From contig CAJOJQ010000002.1 of NCBI GenBank assembly GCA_905234985.1, positions 57,300 to 121,299 of the forward strand: a stretch of DNA of 64,000 bases, read 5' to 3'. Source of the stretch: an uncultured Christensenellaceae bacterium. Lineage in GTDB: Bacteria; Bacillota; Clostridia; Christensenellales; Aristaeellaceae. This document shows, piece after piece, positions 47,816 through 58,860 of this stretch. Made by a program: the position numbers and the translations under genes. Numbering within the stretch: the first letter of the stretch is position 1; every line of letters starts with the position of its first letter. The notes under the pieces were generated by a model. It had not been told where the DNA came from and searched no databases. It saw nothing but the letters and a program-made list of their open reading frames with translations.

Positions 47816-48625
47816 ATGCCGCCCATCAAGCTGATTGCGACGGATATTGACGGAACGCTGTTAAGCGCGGATCATATCATTACGGATAGAAGCCTGCGGG
47901 CCATTCGCGCCGCCCGGGAAAAAGAAATCACGGTAGCCATCGCTACAGGCCGGTTTCCCGAAAACGCTTTTTTGCTGCTGGAGGATTACGGCCTGCGCCT
48001 TCCCATCATTGGGGTGAACGGGGCCAGGATCGTGGATGAAAACCTGCGGGAAATCGCCAATCATCCCATGGACCCGGAAGCCGTGCGGAAGACCCTCGGC
48101 GTGCTGCTGAACGCGGGGTCGGACTTTTTTATTTTCGGCGATCACGCCATATGTACGGCCACGGTCCAGCGGAAGCATCATTCGGAATTGTCCCAGGGGG
48201 ACCGGATCAGGAAGTTGGGCTTCCAATATTATCACGGCAAGGAAGAAGTAAAGGATTTCGTTCAGCGCCATACGGTATATAAATTCTTTGTCTGCAACAA
48301 TGTGCCTCTGCCCATTGTCCGTGAGGCGCTTTCCGCCGTGAAGGGCATCGACCTGACGCAGTCCTGGGTCGACAACATCGAAATCATGCCCGCGGGCATT
48401 GATAAGGGTCGGGGCGTGCGGGATATGGCGGAATCCCTGGGCCTTTCCATGGATCAGGTGATGACCCTGGGCGATCAGGGCAACGATATTCCCATGCTGA
48501 AAGCGGCGGGCTTTGGCGTCGCCATGGGAAACGCCAGCGAGGAAACCAAAAGCGCCGCCCGCTTCGTCACCGCCTCTTACGCGGAGGAAGGCTTCGCTCT
48601 GGCGCTGGAAACCTACGCCCTGTAA
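47816..48625 (+). CDS. Cof-type HAD-family hydrolase
   Basis: IATDIDGTLL, ATGRFPE, LGDQGNDIPMLKAAGFGVAMGNA; start at ATG 47816. Confidence 0.92.
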   Translation: MPPIKLIATDIDGTLLSADHIITDRSLRAIRAAREKEITVAIATGRFPENAFLLLEDYGLRLPIIGVNGARIVDENLREIANHPMDPEAVRKTLGVLLNAGSDFFIFGDHAICTATVQRKHHSELSQGDRIRKLGFQYYHGKEEVKDFVQRHTVYKFFVCNNVPLPIVREALSAVKGIDLTQSWVDNIEIMPAGIDKGRGVRDMAESLGLSMDQVMTLGDQGNDIPMLKAAGFGVAMGNASEETKSAARFVTASYAEEGFALALETYAL

Positions 48626-48634
48626 AAGGAGGTC

Positions 48635-49132
48635 ATGATGATGAATCAAATCCGTTTGGAAAAACTGACGTGGGATACTGTGGACGACGTTATCAAATTA
48701 AGGGTATCCAAGGAGCAAAAAGCGTTTGTCGCCAAGAACAGCGACAGCGTCATCGACGCGTACTTCGCCATGACGGAAGACGAAAAAAGCGTTTTCATTT
48801 TCGGGATCTATAACGGGAAAAAGCCGGTGGGCTTCCTGATGATCAGTTACAATTGCGACTGGAGAGAAAACCTTGATTTTGCAAAAAACAGCTATTATAT
48901 CTGGCGGTTTATGATTGATCGCCGTTATCAGGGAAACGGGTACGGGAGAGAGGCGCTGAAACTCGCCATTGACTTTATCCGCACAGCGCCGTGCGGAAAA
49001 GCGGAGTATTGCTGGCTGTCCTATGAGCCGGAGAACGAGGTGGCAAGGAAGCTGTATCTTTCCATGGGTTTTGAAGAAAAACCGGAATTGTGCAGGGAAG
49101 ACGAAGAAATACCGGCTGTATTGAAATTGTAA
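48635..49132 (+). CDS. GNAT-family N-acetyltransferase
   Basis: IWRFMIDRRYQGNGYGREALKLAIDFI, NEVARKLYLSMGFEE. Confidence 0.88.
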   Translation: MMMNQIRLEKLTWDTVDDVIKLRVSKEQKAFVAKNSDSVIDAYFAMTEDEKSVFIFGIYNGKKPVGFLMISYNCDWRENLDFAKNSYYIWRFMIDRRYQGNGYGREALKLAIDFIRTAPCGKAEYCWLSYEPENEVARKLYLSMGFEEKPELCREDEEIPAVLKL

Positions 49133-49142
49133 TAATACAAAA

Positions 49143-49178
49143 ACGCCTCCGTTCCCGAATGTTGGGAATCGGAGGCGT
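49143..49178. terminator. Bidirectional hairpin terminator between convergent genes
   Basis: CGCCTCCGTTCCC...GGGAATCGGAGGCG inverted repeat. Confidence 0.75.
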
Positions 49179-49195
49179 AATATATTGGAATACGA

Positions 49196-50074
49196 TCAGA
49201 TGCTTCTTTTTTTGCCCATGAAGCAGCAGGCTAGAGTGCCGGGGCCGCAGTGCGCGCCGATCACGGGGCCGACCATTTGGATCCGGATGTCCTTGATGGC
49301 GGGGATATGCTGGCGCAGCATTTTTTCCAGCATCTTAGCTTCTTCCTCCACGTCGGCCTGCATGATGATGACGGTCTGATCTTCGGGATGCTCGATGTTC
49401 TCCGCCGTGCGATCCACGATGGTGCGAATGGCTTTTTTCCGGCCCTGCACCTTTTCCGCCGGATCCAGCTTGCCGCCCTTGCCCATGCAGATGATGGGCT
49501 TGATGTCCAGCATGGAGCCGAAGAACGCGCTGGTGGAGGAAATGCGCCCGCCCCGGGCCAGGTATTTCAGGTCGCCAACCGTCAGCCAGGCGTGGGCGCG
49601 CATGCGATTATCCAGCACCCACTTTTCCACTTCCGCCATGGATTTGCCCTGCAAATACAGGTCGTGCGCGCCTAAAACCAGCAGCGTCATGGGGGCGGAA
49701 ATGCTCAGCGTGTCCACCACGTAGAATTTCCGGGTGGGATACTTCCGGAGCAGCTGTTCCCGGGCTTCAAAAATGTTGTTGATGGTAGAACTCATCTGGG
49801 AGGAAAAAGCGATGAAAAGCAGGTCTTTTTCCTTTAAAATGGGTTCAAAGTATTCCAGATAAGCGTCCGTGGGCAGACAGGACGTATTGGGCATAGCACC
49901 CGCCCGCATCTTGTCAAACAGATCCTTTTCCACGCCGCTGCGACCGTTATCGTCAAAGTATTCCTGACCGTCCAATGAATAAGGCATCCGGACGACCGGG
50001 ATTTTGCGTTCATCCGCGATAGAATACAGCAAATCGCTGTCACTGTCCGTCATGAATACATAATCCTGGGGCAT
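49196..50074 (-). CDS. DegV-family fatty-acid-binding protein
   Basis: TDSDSDLLYSIADERKIPVVRMPYSLDGQEYFDD; LSISAPMTLLVL; LARGGRISSTSAFFGSMLDIKPII. Confidence 0.92.
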   Translation of the reverse strand: MPQDYVFMTDSDSDLLYSIADERKIPVVRMPYSLDGQEYFDDNGRSGVEKDLFDKMRAGAMPNTSCLPTDAYLEYFEPILKEKDLLFIAFSSQMSSTINNIFEAREQLLRKYPTRKFYVVDTLSISAPMTLLVLGAHDLYLQGKSMAEVEKWVLDNRMRAHAWLTVGDLKYLARGGRISSTSAFFGSMLDIKPIICMGKGGKLDPAEKVQGRKKAIRTIVDRTAENIEHPEDQTVIIMQADVEEEAKMLEKMLRQHIPAIKDIRIQMVGPVIGAHCGPGTLACCFMGKKRSI

Positions 50075-50467
50075 AGGGGAGTCCCTCCTTCGTTTGTTCG
50101 TACACTATATTCATTATACAGGCTTCAACCCAAAAAATCAATATATTCACAAAATTTGCGGAGTAATATCGTTACGCCGCAAAATCGGCCATTTTGAGCT
50201 TTATCGGAAAGAAAAGATACACGAAAGGCATGCTGCACAGCTATGATCTGCCGGGGATTCCTGCCGGGGGAGAAACAGCTATTTGGGGGCGGAAATGGAT
50301 TAAACTATTCGCAAAAGAAAACTTTTACGAAGAATTATGGACAAAAAGAGCCGGATATGATATACTGACAGCGTACCCGGACTTAGCACGCACTCAAACA
50401 ACAATCGTCAGCCAACTCTCAACTCTGCGCTCTGCACTCTGATCTTAAGGATTGTGAGGAATTGATT

Positions 50468-51559
50468 TTGAAAGAAACACTCAGCTATCACGATCAGGCT
50501 TCCATTCGCCGCATGGATCGGGTTCGGGAACTTGAAAAAGAATTGCCCATGGCCTGCACGGATTTTTTTCGTTCCATCGCCCAAACCACCAGCCCCCTGA
50601 CGCGGCTGGCCTACGCGTACGACTTCCGGCTGTTCTTTCAATACCTGACCCGGGAAAATCCCTTCTTTGCCGACGTGGAACCCCGATTCTTTACGGACAG
50701 GCATCTGAAAATGATTCAGAAGCGGGATATCATCGGTTATCAGGAATATTTGATGCAATATTATGTGACGGATGAAGAATCCGGCGAATCCACCGTGGTG
50801 CGGAACCATGAATTGGGCATCATGCGGAAGCTGTGTTCTCTGCGCTCTTTGTTCGATTACATGTACAAAAATGGCATGATTGACGCCAATATCACCACGT
50901 TGGTGGAGCTTCCCAAGCTGCACGATAAGCCCATCCTGCGCCTGGAGCCGGATGAAATGCAGAAAATGCTGGACGCCGTTTCCTCCGGCGACGGATTAAC
51001 GGACCGGCAGCAGAAATATCTGAACTTCACCCGGAGCCGGGATATCGCCATGCTGCTGCTGTTTTTGGGTACGGGCATCCGCGTCAGCGAATGCGTGGGG
51101 CTGGACGTGGACGATCTGGACTTTGACATGAATGCCTTTCTCGTCACCCGCAAGGGCGGCGATCAGAGCATCCTGTACTTTCCCGATCAGGTGGCGGAGG
51201 CGCTGCGGGCGTACCTTACCGAACGGGCCAAGATTCAGCCTTTGGAGGGCCACGAAAACGCCCTGTTTTTATCCATGCAGAAACGCCGCATGACCCAGCG
51301 GGCCGTGGAAAACATGGTGAAAAAATACGCCCTCGTCGCCGCGCCGCTGAAAAAGCGCATCAGCCCCCACAAGCTGCGCAGTACCTTCGGCACCAACCTG
51401 TACCAGGAAACCGGTGATATTTATTTGGTGGCCGACGTGCTGGGCCATGCCGACGTGAACACCACCCGCCGCCATTACGCCGCCATGTCGGACCTAAACA
51501 AACGCAAGGCTTCCCGCCTGGTGCCGCTGCCCAGAACCGATCTCGACGATCAGGATTGA
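50468..51559 (+). CDS. Tyrosine recombinase (XerC/XerD-like)
   Basis: Catalytic set: GTGIRVSE, K in RKGGDQS, ISPHKLRSTF, LGHADVNTTRRHY. Confidence 0.9.
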   Translation: MKETLSYHDQASIRRMDRVRELEKELPMACTDFFRSIAQTTSPLTRLAYAYDFRLFFQYLTRENPFFADVEPRFFTDRHLKMIQKRDIIGYQEYLMQYYVTDEESGESTVVRNHELGIMRKLCSLRSLFDYMYKNGMIDANITTLVELPKLHDKPILRLEPDEMQKMLDAVSSGDGLTDRQQKYLNFTRSRDIAMLLLFLGTGIRVSECVGLDVDDLDFDMNAFLVTRKGGDQSILYFPDQVAEALRAYLTERAKIQPLEGHENALFLSMQKRRMTQRAVENMVKKYALVAAPLKKRISPHKLRSTFGTNLYQETGDIYLVADVLGHADVNTTRRHYAAMSDLNKRKASRLVPLPRTDLDDQD

Positions 51560-51741
51560 GCTTCGCCCGGCTTTTTGCCGTCCTCGGCTGCGATCACCTT
51601 GTCGATCAGAATGGAGCGGAACATCTGATCGCCGTTGACGCACTTCATGCAGTTATCGCAGATTTTGTTGGGATCCAGATCGCAGCGGTCGCATTCGCCG
51701 CAGTCGATGCACTCCCGGTCGTATAATACGCATTGCTTCAT
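51550..51741 (-). CDS. Small Cys-rich protein, possible Fe-S or metal-binding
   Basis: MKQCVLYDRECIDCGECDRCDLDPNKICDNCMKC; start at Met 51741. Confidence 0.65.
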   Translation of the reverse strand: MKQCVLYDRECIDCGECDRCDLDPNKICDNCMKCVNGDQMFRSILIDKVIAAEDGKKPGEAQS

Positions 51742-51775
51742 GAACCTTTCCCCCATTTTTATATATTTGGGTATG

Positions 51776-51821
51776 CTGGGGGGAAACCGCTCTTTGGAGC
51801 CAAAGAGCGGTTTCCCCCCAG
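51776..51821. repeat. 46-bp palindrome (22-bp perfect arms)
   Basis: CTGGGGGGAAACCGCTCTTTGG-AG-CCAAAGAGCGGTTTCCCCCCAG. Confidence 0.95.
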
Positions 51822-51935
51822 TCCCCTCTTCCGAGAAAGCTATAAGAGACATTTGTTTCAATGGAACCGCAATGAGTATTTATCCACGTCAGTCCAATTT
51901 TCCCTTCTTTTTTTGTTTTTATAGCTGTTCTTCCC

Positions 51936-51964
51936 TTGCCAAACACTTGTTTGCCTGTTATAAT
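51936..51964 (+). promoter_or_regulatory. lexA promoter with embedded LexA-box-like operator
   Basis: TTGCCA, 17-nt spacer, TATAAT; CAAACACTTGTTTG (51940-51953) overlaps the -35/spacer. Confidence 0.75.
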
Positions 51965-52001
51965 GAATTTGTAATTCTTCCATGAAAGACGGTGTTTCGC
52001 A

Positions 52002-52625
52002 ATGCCTAGGCGTCCTAACGGCGATACGCAGCAGCGCATTTTGGAATATATCGAAAAATACATCGACGAGAACGGCTTTCCGCCCTCCGTGCGCGAGATT
52101 GGCTTAGCGGTGGATTTGAAATCCACGTCCACCGTACACGGCCATTTGAACCGCCTGGAAAAGAAGGGCCTGCTGCACAGGGAAGCCATGAAGCCCCGCA
52201 CCATCGTGAAAAAGGAAGAAAAGCCCGCCATGGTGAAGGTGCCCCTGCTGGGCAAGGTGGCCGCCGGTACGCCCATTTTGGCGGAGGAAAACGCCGAGGG
52301 CTTTATGACCCTTCCGGAAGAAATGGCGGGCAGCGGCGACCATTTCATCCTGGAAATTCGCGGCGAAAGCATGATTATGGCGGGCATCATGAACGGCGAC
52401 TACGTGGTGGTCAAGCGCCAGCAGACCGCCCAGAATGGCGAAATCATCATCGCCATGATCGACGACGAGGCCACCTGCAAGCGCTATTTCAAGGAGCCTG
52501 ACCGTATCCGGTTGCAGCCGGAGAACCCCCGCATGCGCCCCTTTTACGCAAGATCGGTGACTATCGTGGGCAAGGTGGTGGCCGTGTACCGGATTTACAA
52601 CGGAAACTACAAGCTCACGAGATAA
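52002..52625 (+). CDS. lexA: LexA repressor
   Basis: N-terminal wHTH (NGFPPSVREIGLAVDLKSTSTVHGHLNRLEKKGLL); VAAGTPI cleavage site; GESMI and KRQ catalytic Ser/Lys motifs. Confidence 0.95.
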   Translation: MPRRPNGDTQQRILEYIEKYIDENGFPPSVREIGLAVDLKSTSTVHGHLNRLEKKGLLHREAMKPRTIVKKEEKPAMVKVPLLGKVAAGTPILAEENAEGFMTLPEEMAGSGDHFILEIRGESMIMAGIMNGDYVVVKRQQTAQNGEIIIAMIDDEATCKRYFKEPDRIRLQPENPRMRPFYARSVTIVGKVVAVYRIYNGNYKLTR

Positions 52626-52626
52626 C

Positions 52627-52750
52627 GGGTTGAGAGTTGAGAGCGGAGAGTTGAGATGAATATAGATCAATATATGACGCTCATTACAAGAAAATCATAT
52701 TGTTGTCAGACTGTATAAATCTCAACTCTCAACTCTCCACTCTCAACTCT
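52627..52750. repeat. Inverted TTGAGAG/CTCAACT repeat pair between lexA and rnpB
   Basis: GTTGAGAGTTGAGAGCGGAGAGTTGAGAT (52627-52656) and ATCTCAACTCTCAACTCTCCACTCTCAACTCT (52719-52750); near-perfect 23-bp arms. Confidence 0.8.
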
Positions 52751-52805
52751 TATTATGAAGCACAAACGCCCCGGACAGCGCCGGGACGTTTTTTCTTTTG
52801 TACAT

Positions 52806-53149
52806 GTGACAAAGCGCGGCCTGTAAGCCGGGTTCTGTTGAAAATGGCCATCTATCTAAGCGCGAAGTCGCCAGCGCGCTTGAGCGGTACTGCGGGAACA
52901 GGACGGGCCGCCCTATGCGTTCCCTACACCTTGCACCGGATGGGGTTTACATGACGGCACAGTCGCCAGGCCGCCGGTGCGCTCTTACCGCACCTTTCCA
53001 CCCTTACCGGGGTTTCCCCCGGCGGTATCTCTCTGTTGCACTCGCCTTGGAGTCGCCTCCACCTGCCGTTAGCAGGCATCCTTGCCCTGCGGTGCCCGGA
53101 CTTTCCTCACGCCCTTGCGGGCCCGCGGCCATTCAGCCGCCTTTGCCAC
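52806..53149 (-). ncRNA. rnpB: RNase P RNA (bacterial type A)
   Basis: Minus strand: GAGGAAAGTCCGGGC near 5' end, ACAGAACCCGGCTTACAG near 3' end, P1 pairing GTGGCAAAG / CTTTGTCAC, TATAAT just upstream of the 5' end. Confidence 0.95.
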
Positions 53150-53186
53150 GGGGACATTATAACGCACTTTCTCAAGTCCGTCAATC

Positions 53187-53642
53187 TTATAGTTTCCAGT
53201 GATTCAGCTGGGACAGCGCCTGATCGTACTGGGCGCGCCGATCCTGCTCCGCTAATTCTTCCGGATTGGGCATATGGGCGATCAAAAAGTCGATCAAGTC
53301 CGCTTTGCTCTGGTACACGAAATTTCCGTCCGTGTAGCACCACTTGCAGTATTCCTCGTTGAAATCGCCGTTCGGCTCCCGGCTGATCACGTCGTCCTCG
53401 TACAGCGGCATGCCGCAGCACTGGCAGAACAGCTGCCGGGGCGAACCCAGCAGGGTATTGATGGACGCGTCCAGCGTTTTCGAGAGCAGCTTCAAGGTGT
53501 CCGTGTTGGGCTGGGTTTCCCCCGTCTCCCAGCGGCTGACGGCCTGACGGCTCACCAGCACCTGATCCGCCAGCTGCTCCTGGGTAAAGCCCTTCTTTTC
53601 GCGCAGCGTTTTCAGAATATCTTTTGTTTCCATTTTCTTCAT
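53187..53642 (-). CDS. XRE-family HTH regulator with C-terminal zinc ribbon
   Basis: LREKKGFTQEQLADQVLVSRQAVSRWETGETQPNTDTLKLLSKTL; CQCCGMPL...NEEYCKWCY. Confidence 0.88.
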   Translation of the reverse strand: MKKMETKDILKTLREKKGFTQEQLADQVLVSRQAVSRWETGETQPNTDTLKLLSKTLDASINTLLGSPRQLFCQCCGMPLYEDDVISREPNGDFNEEYCKWCYTDGNFVYQSKADLIDFLIAHMPNPEELAEQDRRAQYDQALSQLNHWKL

Positions 53643-53770
53643 TTCCTTTCATTTTGCTTCTTTTCGCCTTTATTATATCCCGATCAGCCAAATCCGTAAA
53701 GCAACGCGCTGTTGCTTTTTCGCGCAAAAACGCCGATGGAATCAACGTCCATCGGCATAAGGATATGCGG

Positions 53771-54475
53771 TTATACGATAATCAAAAGCCTGCCGCAGGT
53801 TTCGCACTCCACCAGCTCCCCGGCCTTGACCTTGCGGGAGACGGAGGACGGAAGCGACATATTGCACCCGCCGCATTGATCCCCGTACAGGGCGGCCAGG
53901 GGCGGCACGCTATGCTTCTTGATGTCGCGGTAGCGCTCCATGAAACTGGGTTCGATGGGCTTGGCCTTTTCGGCGGCGGCGGCTTTCAGGGCTTCCAGCT
54001 CCTGATCCTTTTCCTTTTTCTCGTCGTCGTAGGAGAGCTTGAGCTTGTCAAACTCGCCCTTGGCCTTGGCGGCGCGCACGCGCACGTCGTGCTGCAGGCG
54101 TTCCCGGTCGCCCGCGTCCTTGCGGATGCGCTTGATTTCCTGCTCGTAGGCGGTCAGGTTATTCTGGAAGCGCTTGGCGTCGTTCATGAACTGCTGCACT
54201 TCCTGGCTGGATTTGGGCGGATCGCTTTCCAGCTTGGCGTGCAGGTTATGCAGCTGCTCGTCGGTCATTTTGATGGCGTCCTTCAGCGCTTCCAAACGAT
54301 CCTGCATGGCGGATACTTCGCTTTCGATGCGCTTCATGGTGTTTTGCTGTTCGGCATAATAATCGCGGTATTTCACCAGCTTTTGCCTGACAGGAGAGCG
54401 TTTGATGGAAGCCTCCAGTTTATCCACTTCCACGTCTGCTTTCTGATATTCCCACAATAGATGCAATTGATCCAT
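53771..54475 (-). CDS. Coiled-coil zinc-ribbon protein (CT398-like)
   Basis: Long coiled coil followed by CGGCNMSLP...CETCGRLL; start at Met 54475. Confidence 0.82.
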   Translation of the reverse strand: MDQLHLLWEYQKADVEVDKLEASIKRSPVRQKLVKYRDYYAEQQNTMKRIESEVSAMQDRLEALKDAIKMTDEQLHNLHAKLESDPPKSSQEVQQFMNDAKRFQNNLTAYEQEIKRIRKDAGDRERLQHDVRVRAAKAKGEFDKLKLSYDDEKKEKDQELEALKAAAAEKAKPIEPSFMERYRDIKKHSVPPLAALYGDQCGGCNMSLPSSVSRKVKAGELVECETCGRLLIIV

Positions 54476-54497
54476 TTTTGGCCCTCCTTCTATATCC

Positions 54498-55268
54498 TTA
54501 GACGCTGCCAAAGGGCGCGTATTGAGACGGGTAAACCCGTACATTATATTGTACATCATTCAGACGCTTTTGTAAATACTCCGCCAAAAATGGCACCAAA
54601 GGCGCTTCCGTGCCGTAATGTCCCCCGTCGAACAGCACAAAATCGCTCATGGAGGCGGCCAGGGCGTTGTGGTGGCGCACCTCCCCCGTCAGCAGCGCCT
54701 GGGCGCCGAGGGCCTGCGCTGTCTGCCAGTCGCCGTCGTCCGCGCCGCCCGCGATGGCTAAGGTGGAAACCAGCTTGTCTCCGCTTCCGTACCGGCGAAC
54801 AGGGAAGGAAAGAGCATTGGAGATTTTTTGTTCCAGTTCTTCCGCCTTCATGGGCTTTTCCAGTTCGCCCAAAAAGAGATAGTTCGTTTCTTTCCGGATG
54901 TTTTGCAGGTTCAGCAGCCGTGCGCAGCTCGCGCTGCCGCTCAGCTCCGTCTGATCCAAATTGGTATGGGCGGCAATCAGGGATAGATGGGAACGCACCA
55001 TTTCGCACAGGATGCGGCCCTCCGCGTCCTCTTCCAGCAGGTTTTTCCGGGCATGAAACAAAAGCGGGTGATGGGTCACGATCAGCTCCGCGCCCACTTC
55101 CTTCGCTTCCCGCACCACGTCCAGCGTGCAGTCCAGCGCCACCAGGATTTTGGTCACTTCCGCGTCCCGGCGGCCGATGATGGCCCCCACGTTGTCGTAG
55201 CTTTCCGCCGTTTCCATCGGCGCGAGTTCATCCAAAAGGTTTTCAATCCATCCCACAGTTGCAAACAC
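54498..55268 (-). CDS. Nif3-like dinuclear metal center protein
   Basis: ETAESYDNVGAIIGR, LIVTHHPLLFH, AAHTNLD, TGEVRHHNAL; start approximate (GTG 55268). Confidence 0.9.
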   Translation of the reverse strand: MFATVGWIENLLDELAPMETAESYDNVGAIIGRRDAEVTKILVALDCTLDVVREAKEVGAELIVTHHPLLFHARKNLLEEDAEGRILCEMVRSHLSLIAAHTNLDQTELSGSASCARLLNLQNIRKETNYLFLGELEKPMKAEELEQKISNALSFPVRRYGSGDKLVSTLAIAGGADDGDWQTAQALGAQALLTGEVRHHNALAASMSDFVLFDGGHYGTEAPLVPFLAEYLQKRLNDVQYNVRVYPSQYAPFGSV

Positions 55269-55910
55269 GGCTGTATTCCTCCTTGAGCCAGGTCCATTCC
55301 CGTTTTCCTTCTTCTGTGCGTTTTTTGGCCGCAATGCCGATACGCCAGGCAAGGTATTCTTTGTAATGCTTCGGCGCGCTTTCCATGAGGCGGGGACCTA
55401 AAAGCAGTTCCCTTTCCCCCATGCTTTCCCGGCCTGGAACGGCCCGAACCACCACGTAAAACCGCCCGGCGGCAAAAGCGATTTCCTCCCGGTCGATGCA
55501 GTATTCCAATTCCATCAATGTTCTCCGCACCAAATGCACATCCGTATGGGCGGACAGGATCAGGGCCGCCCCTTGCAGCCTGTCCGCGCCGGAACGCAGG
55601 ATATCGCAAAGGGTGTGCCCGCCCATGCCTAAGATGGCGACGGCGCCCGCTTTTTGCGACAGCACGGAAAGACCGTCGCCCACGACAAAATCCGCCCGTT
55701 CGGAAAGGCCCTGCCGGTCGATCAGCGCCTTCGCCTTTTGCAGGGACAGGGCGCTGATATCGGCCACGCACATGCGCTGGCATTTCCCGCTGAAGAGCAA
55801 ATAACAAGATAACCGCCCGTGATCCGCGCCGATATCGGCGCCGTATGCACAGGCGGGAAAAAGAACGGCAGCCCGGGATAAACGGTCGTCCAATTCAAAA
55901 GGCTGCTTCA

Positions 55911-55911
<1 letters not shown>
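55243..55911 (-). CDS. trmK: tRNA (adenine(22)-N(1))-methyltransferase, TrmK family
   Basis: DIGADHGRLSCYLLFSG, LGMGGHTLCDILRSG; between rpoD and nif3-like gene. Confidence 0.85.
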
Positions 55912-56996
<1,085 letters not shown>

Positions 56997-57009
56997 TCCT
57001 CTCTTCCTG

Positions 57010-58773
57010 TCAGCGCCCCTGCTGTCTCAGCCGAGCCAATTCTTTGGTAAGCGCCGCCACTTCCTTGAGCGCTTCCCCCTGTTTTTCAGCCGTTTCGGCG
57101 GTCTTCATCAGTTCGGTCATTTGGTTGATTTCCTGCTGTATACGCTGTATCTGCAAATTGCGCAGACAATCCGAGGCGATTTGGGCGGCGTGATCCTTGT
57201 CCGTATTGGTCAGCAGGGAAAAAGCCTCCCCCGCGGCCCCAAGCACCTCGGCGCTCAGGTTTTCGTCCCCCATGATATCGGCGGGCGTGCGCCCGCTCAA
57301 AAGCTGCTTCGCCGCTTCGCGCAGGGCGGGATGCAAAAAATCCGTTTCCTTTACCGTATCCCGCGGCACGGCTCCGGCGGCCAATAAACCCAGCAGCGTC
57401 TGTTCCGTGCGGAACCCCTCTGAAACGCGGCCGCGCTTTGGCTCTGATTTTTCCCGTTTATCGGTAAAATTATTCTGGCTGGACGCTTCCGGGGCGGATA
57501 CGCCGATTTGGGCCACCAGCACGTCCCGGGAAAAGCCGGTCTGCACGCTGAGCAGCTCCAAATAGTTTTCCACGTCCACGGGGTCGCGCACCTTGCGCAG
57601 CAACTCCGCACAGCCCTTGGCGTATTCGGTGCGCCCCTCCTGGGTTTCCAAATCACAGCGCAGGCGAAGGCGCTGCATGCGGAAGGCGGTGGGCGTCATG
57701 GGGCGGAGCGCCTGGAAGGCGTCAAGGCCCCTTTGGCGGATGAATTCGTCCGGATCCAGCCCGTCGGGGAAATACAATACCTTGGCGGGTACGTCCTCCG
57801 CTTCAAAGATTTCCAGGCCCCGTTCGATGGCGTGCTGGCCCGCCTCGTCCCCGTCGTAGGCCAAGTGTACCTCCGGGGCGAACCGCTTCAGCAGCCGGGC
57901 CTGCTCGTTGGTCAGGGCCGTGCCAAGAGTCGCCACCGCGCCGACCACGCCCGCCTGGCTGATGGCCACCACGTCCATATACCCTTCCACCAGCAGGATG
58001 CGTTTCAGGTCCCGCTGCTTGCGGATCAGGTTGATGGCGTACACGCCCTTGCGCTTGTTGAACACCGGCGTGTCGGAAGTGTTCAGATACTTGGGCTTTG
58101 CGTCGTTCATGGCGCGCCCGCCGAAGCCCAGCACGTTTCCGTACTGATCAATAATGGGAAACATGGCGCGGCTGCGGAACATATCGTAGGCGCTTTCGCC
58201 TTTGACCACGGTAAGGCCCGCTAAATGCAGTTCCTCCTGGGTGTAGCCCTTTTCCGTAAGGTATTTGGTCAGGCTGTCCCACTGATCCGCCGAAGCGCCC
58301 AAGCCGAACCGGCGGATGATGCCGTCGTCCAGGCCGCGCCCGTGCAGATAATCCAGACAGCGCCTGCCCTCGGGCTTCCACAACATTTCGTGATAGAACC
58401 GCGCCGCTTCCCGATTGGCATTCAGCAGCCGTTCCCTTTGGCTGCGGCGCTTTTCGTAGTCGGGATCGTCCCGAACCTCCGGCAGCGTCATATGAATGCG
58501 ATCCGCCAGGAGCTTCACGGCGTCCATATAAGAGAGCCTCTCCATCTCCATCACGAACTGCACCACGTTGCCGCCCGCCTTGCAGCCGAAGCAGTAATAC
58601 AGGTTCAGATCGGGATTAACGGAAAAGGAGGCGGTCTTTTCATGGTGAAAGGGACACAGCCCCCAATAGCGGCGGCCGTCCTTTTTCAGCGGCAGGTAAG
58701 CGGACACGACGGAAACGATATCCGTTCTGGCATACAGCTCGTCCATCCATGCCGATGGGATGCGTCCCGCCAA
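57010..58773 (-). CDS. dnaG: DNA primase
   Basis: Zn finger [56 protein letters not shown]. Confidence 0.95.
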   Translation of the reverse strand: MAGRIPSAWMDELYARTDIVSVVSAYLPLKKDGRRYWGLCPFHHEKTASFSVNPDLNLYYCFGCKAGGNVVQFVMEMERLSYMDAVKLLADRIHMTLPEVRDDPDYEKRRSQRERLLNANREAARFYHEMLWKPEGRRCLDYLHGRGLDDGIIRRFGLGASADQWDSLTKYLTEKGYTQEELHLAGLTVVKGESAYDMFRSRAMFPIIDQYGNVLGFGGRAMNDAKPKYLNTSDTPVFNKRKGVYAINLIRKQRDLKRILLVEGYMDVVAISQAGVVGAVATLGTALTNEQARLLKRFAPEVHLAYDGDEAGQHAIERGLEIFEAEDVPAKVLYFPDGLDPDEFIRQRGLDAFQALRPMTPTAFRMQRLRLRCDLETQEGRTEYAKGCAELLRKVRDPVDVENYLELLSVQTGFSRDVLVAQIGVSAPEASSQNNFTDKREKSEPKRGRVSEGFRTEQTLLGLLAAGAVPRDTVKETDFLHPALREAAKQLLSGRTPADIMGDENLSAEVLGAAGEAFSLLTNTDKDHAAQIASDCLRNLQIQRIQQEINQMTELMKTAETAEKQGEALKEVAALTKELARLRQQGR

Positions 58774-58860
58774 CCCGTGTCCCCTCCCTTTGTTTCCGGT
58801 TCATGTGCTATCATTCGATGCGAAATGCGGATTTCCTGCCGTAAATGATAATTTTCGCGC

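Noticed and set aside
50462-52750. Integrated mobile element marked by the tyrosine recombinase
   Set aside because: No att-like direct repeats, tRNA, excisionase or cargo genes; neighbours (lexA, rnpB, degV) are housekeeping.
52915-53362. Plus-strand ORFs across 52915-53362
   Set aside because: They overlap the RNase P RNA, which is supported by conserved ends and P1 pairing.
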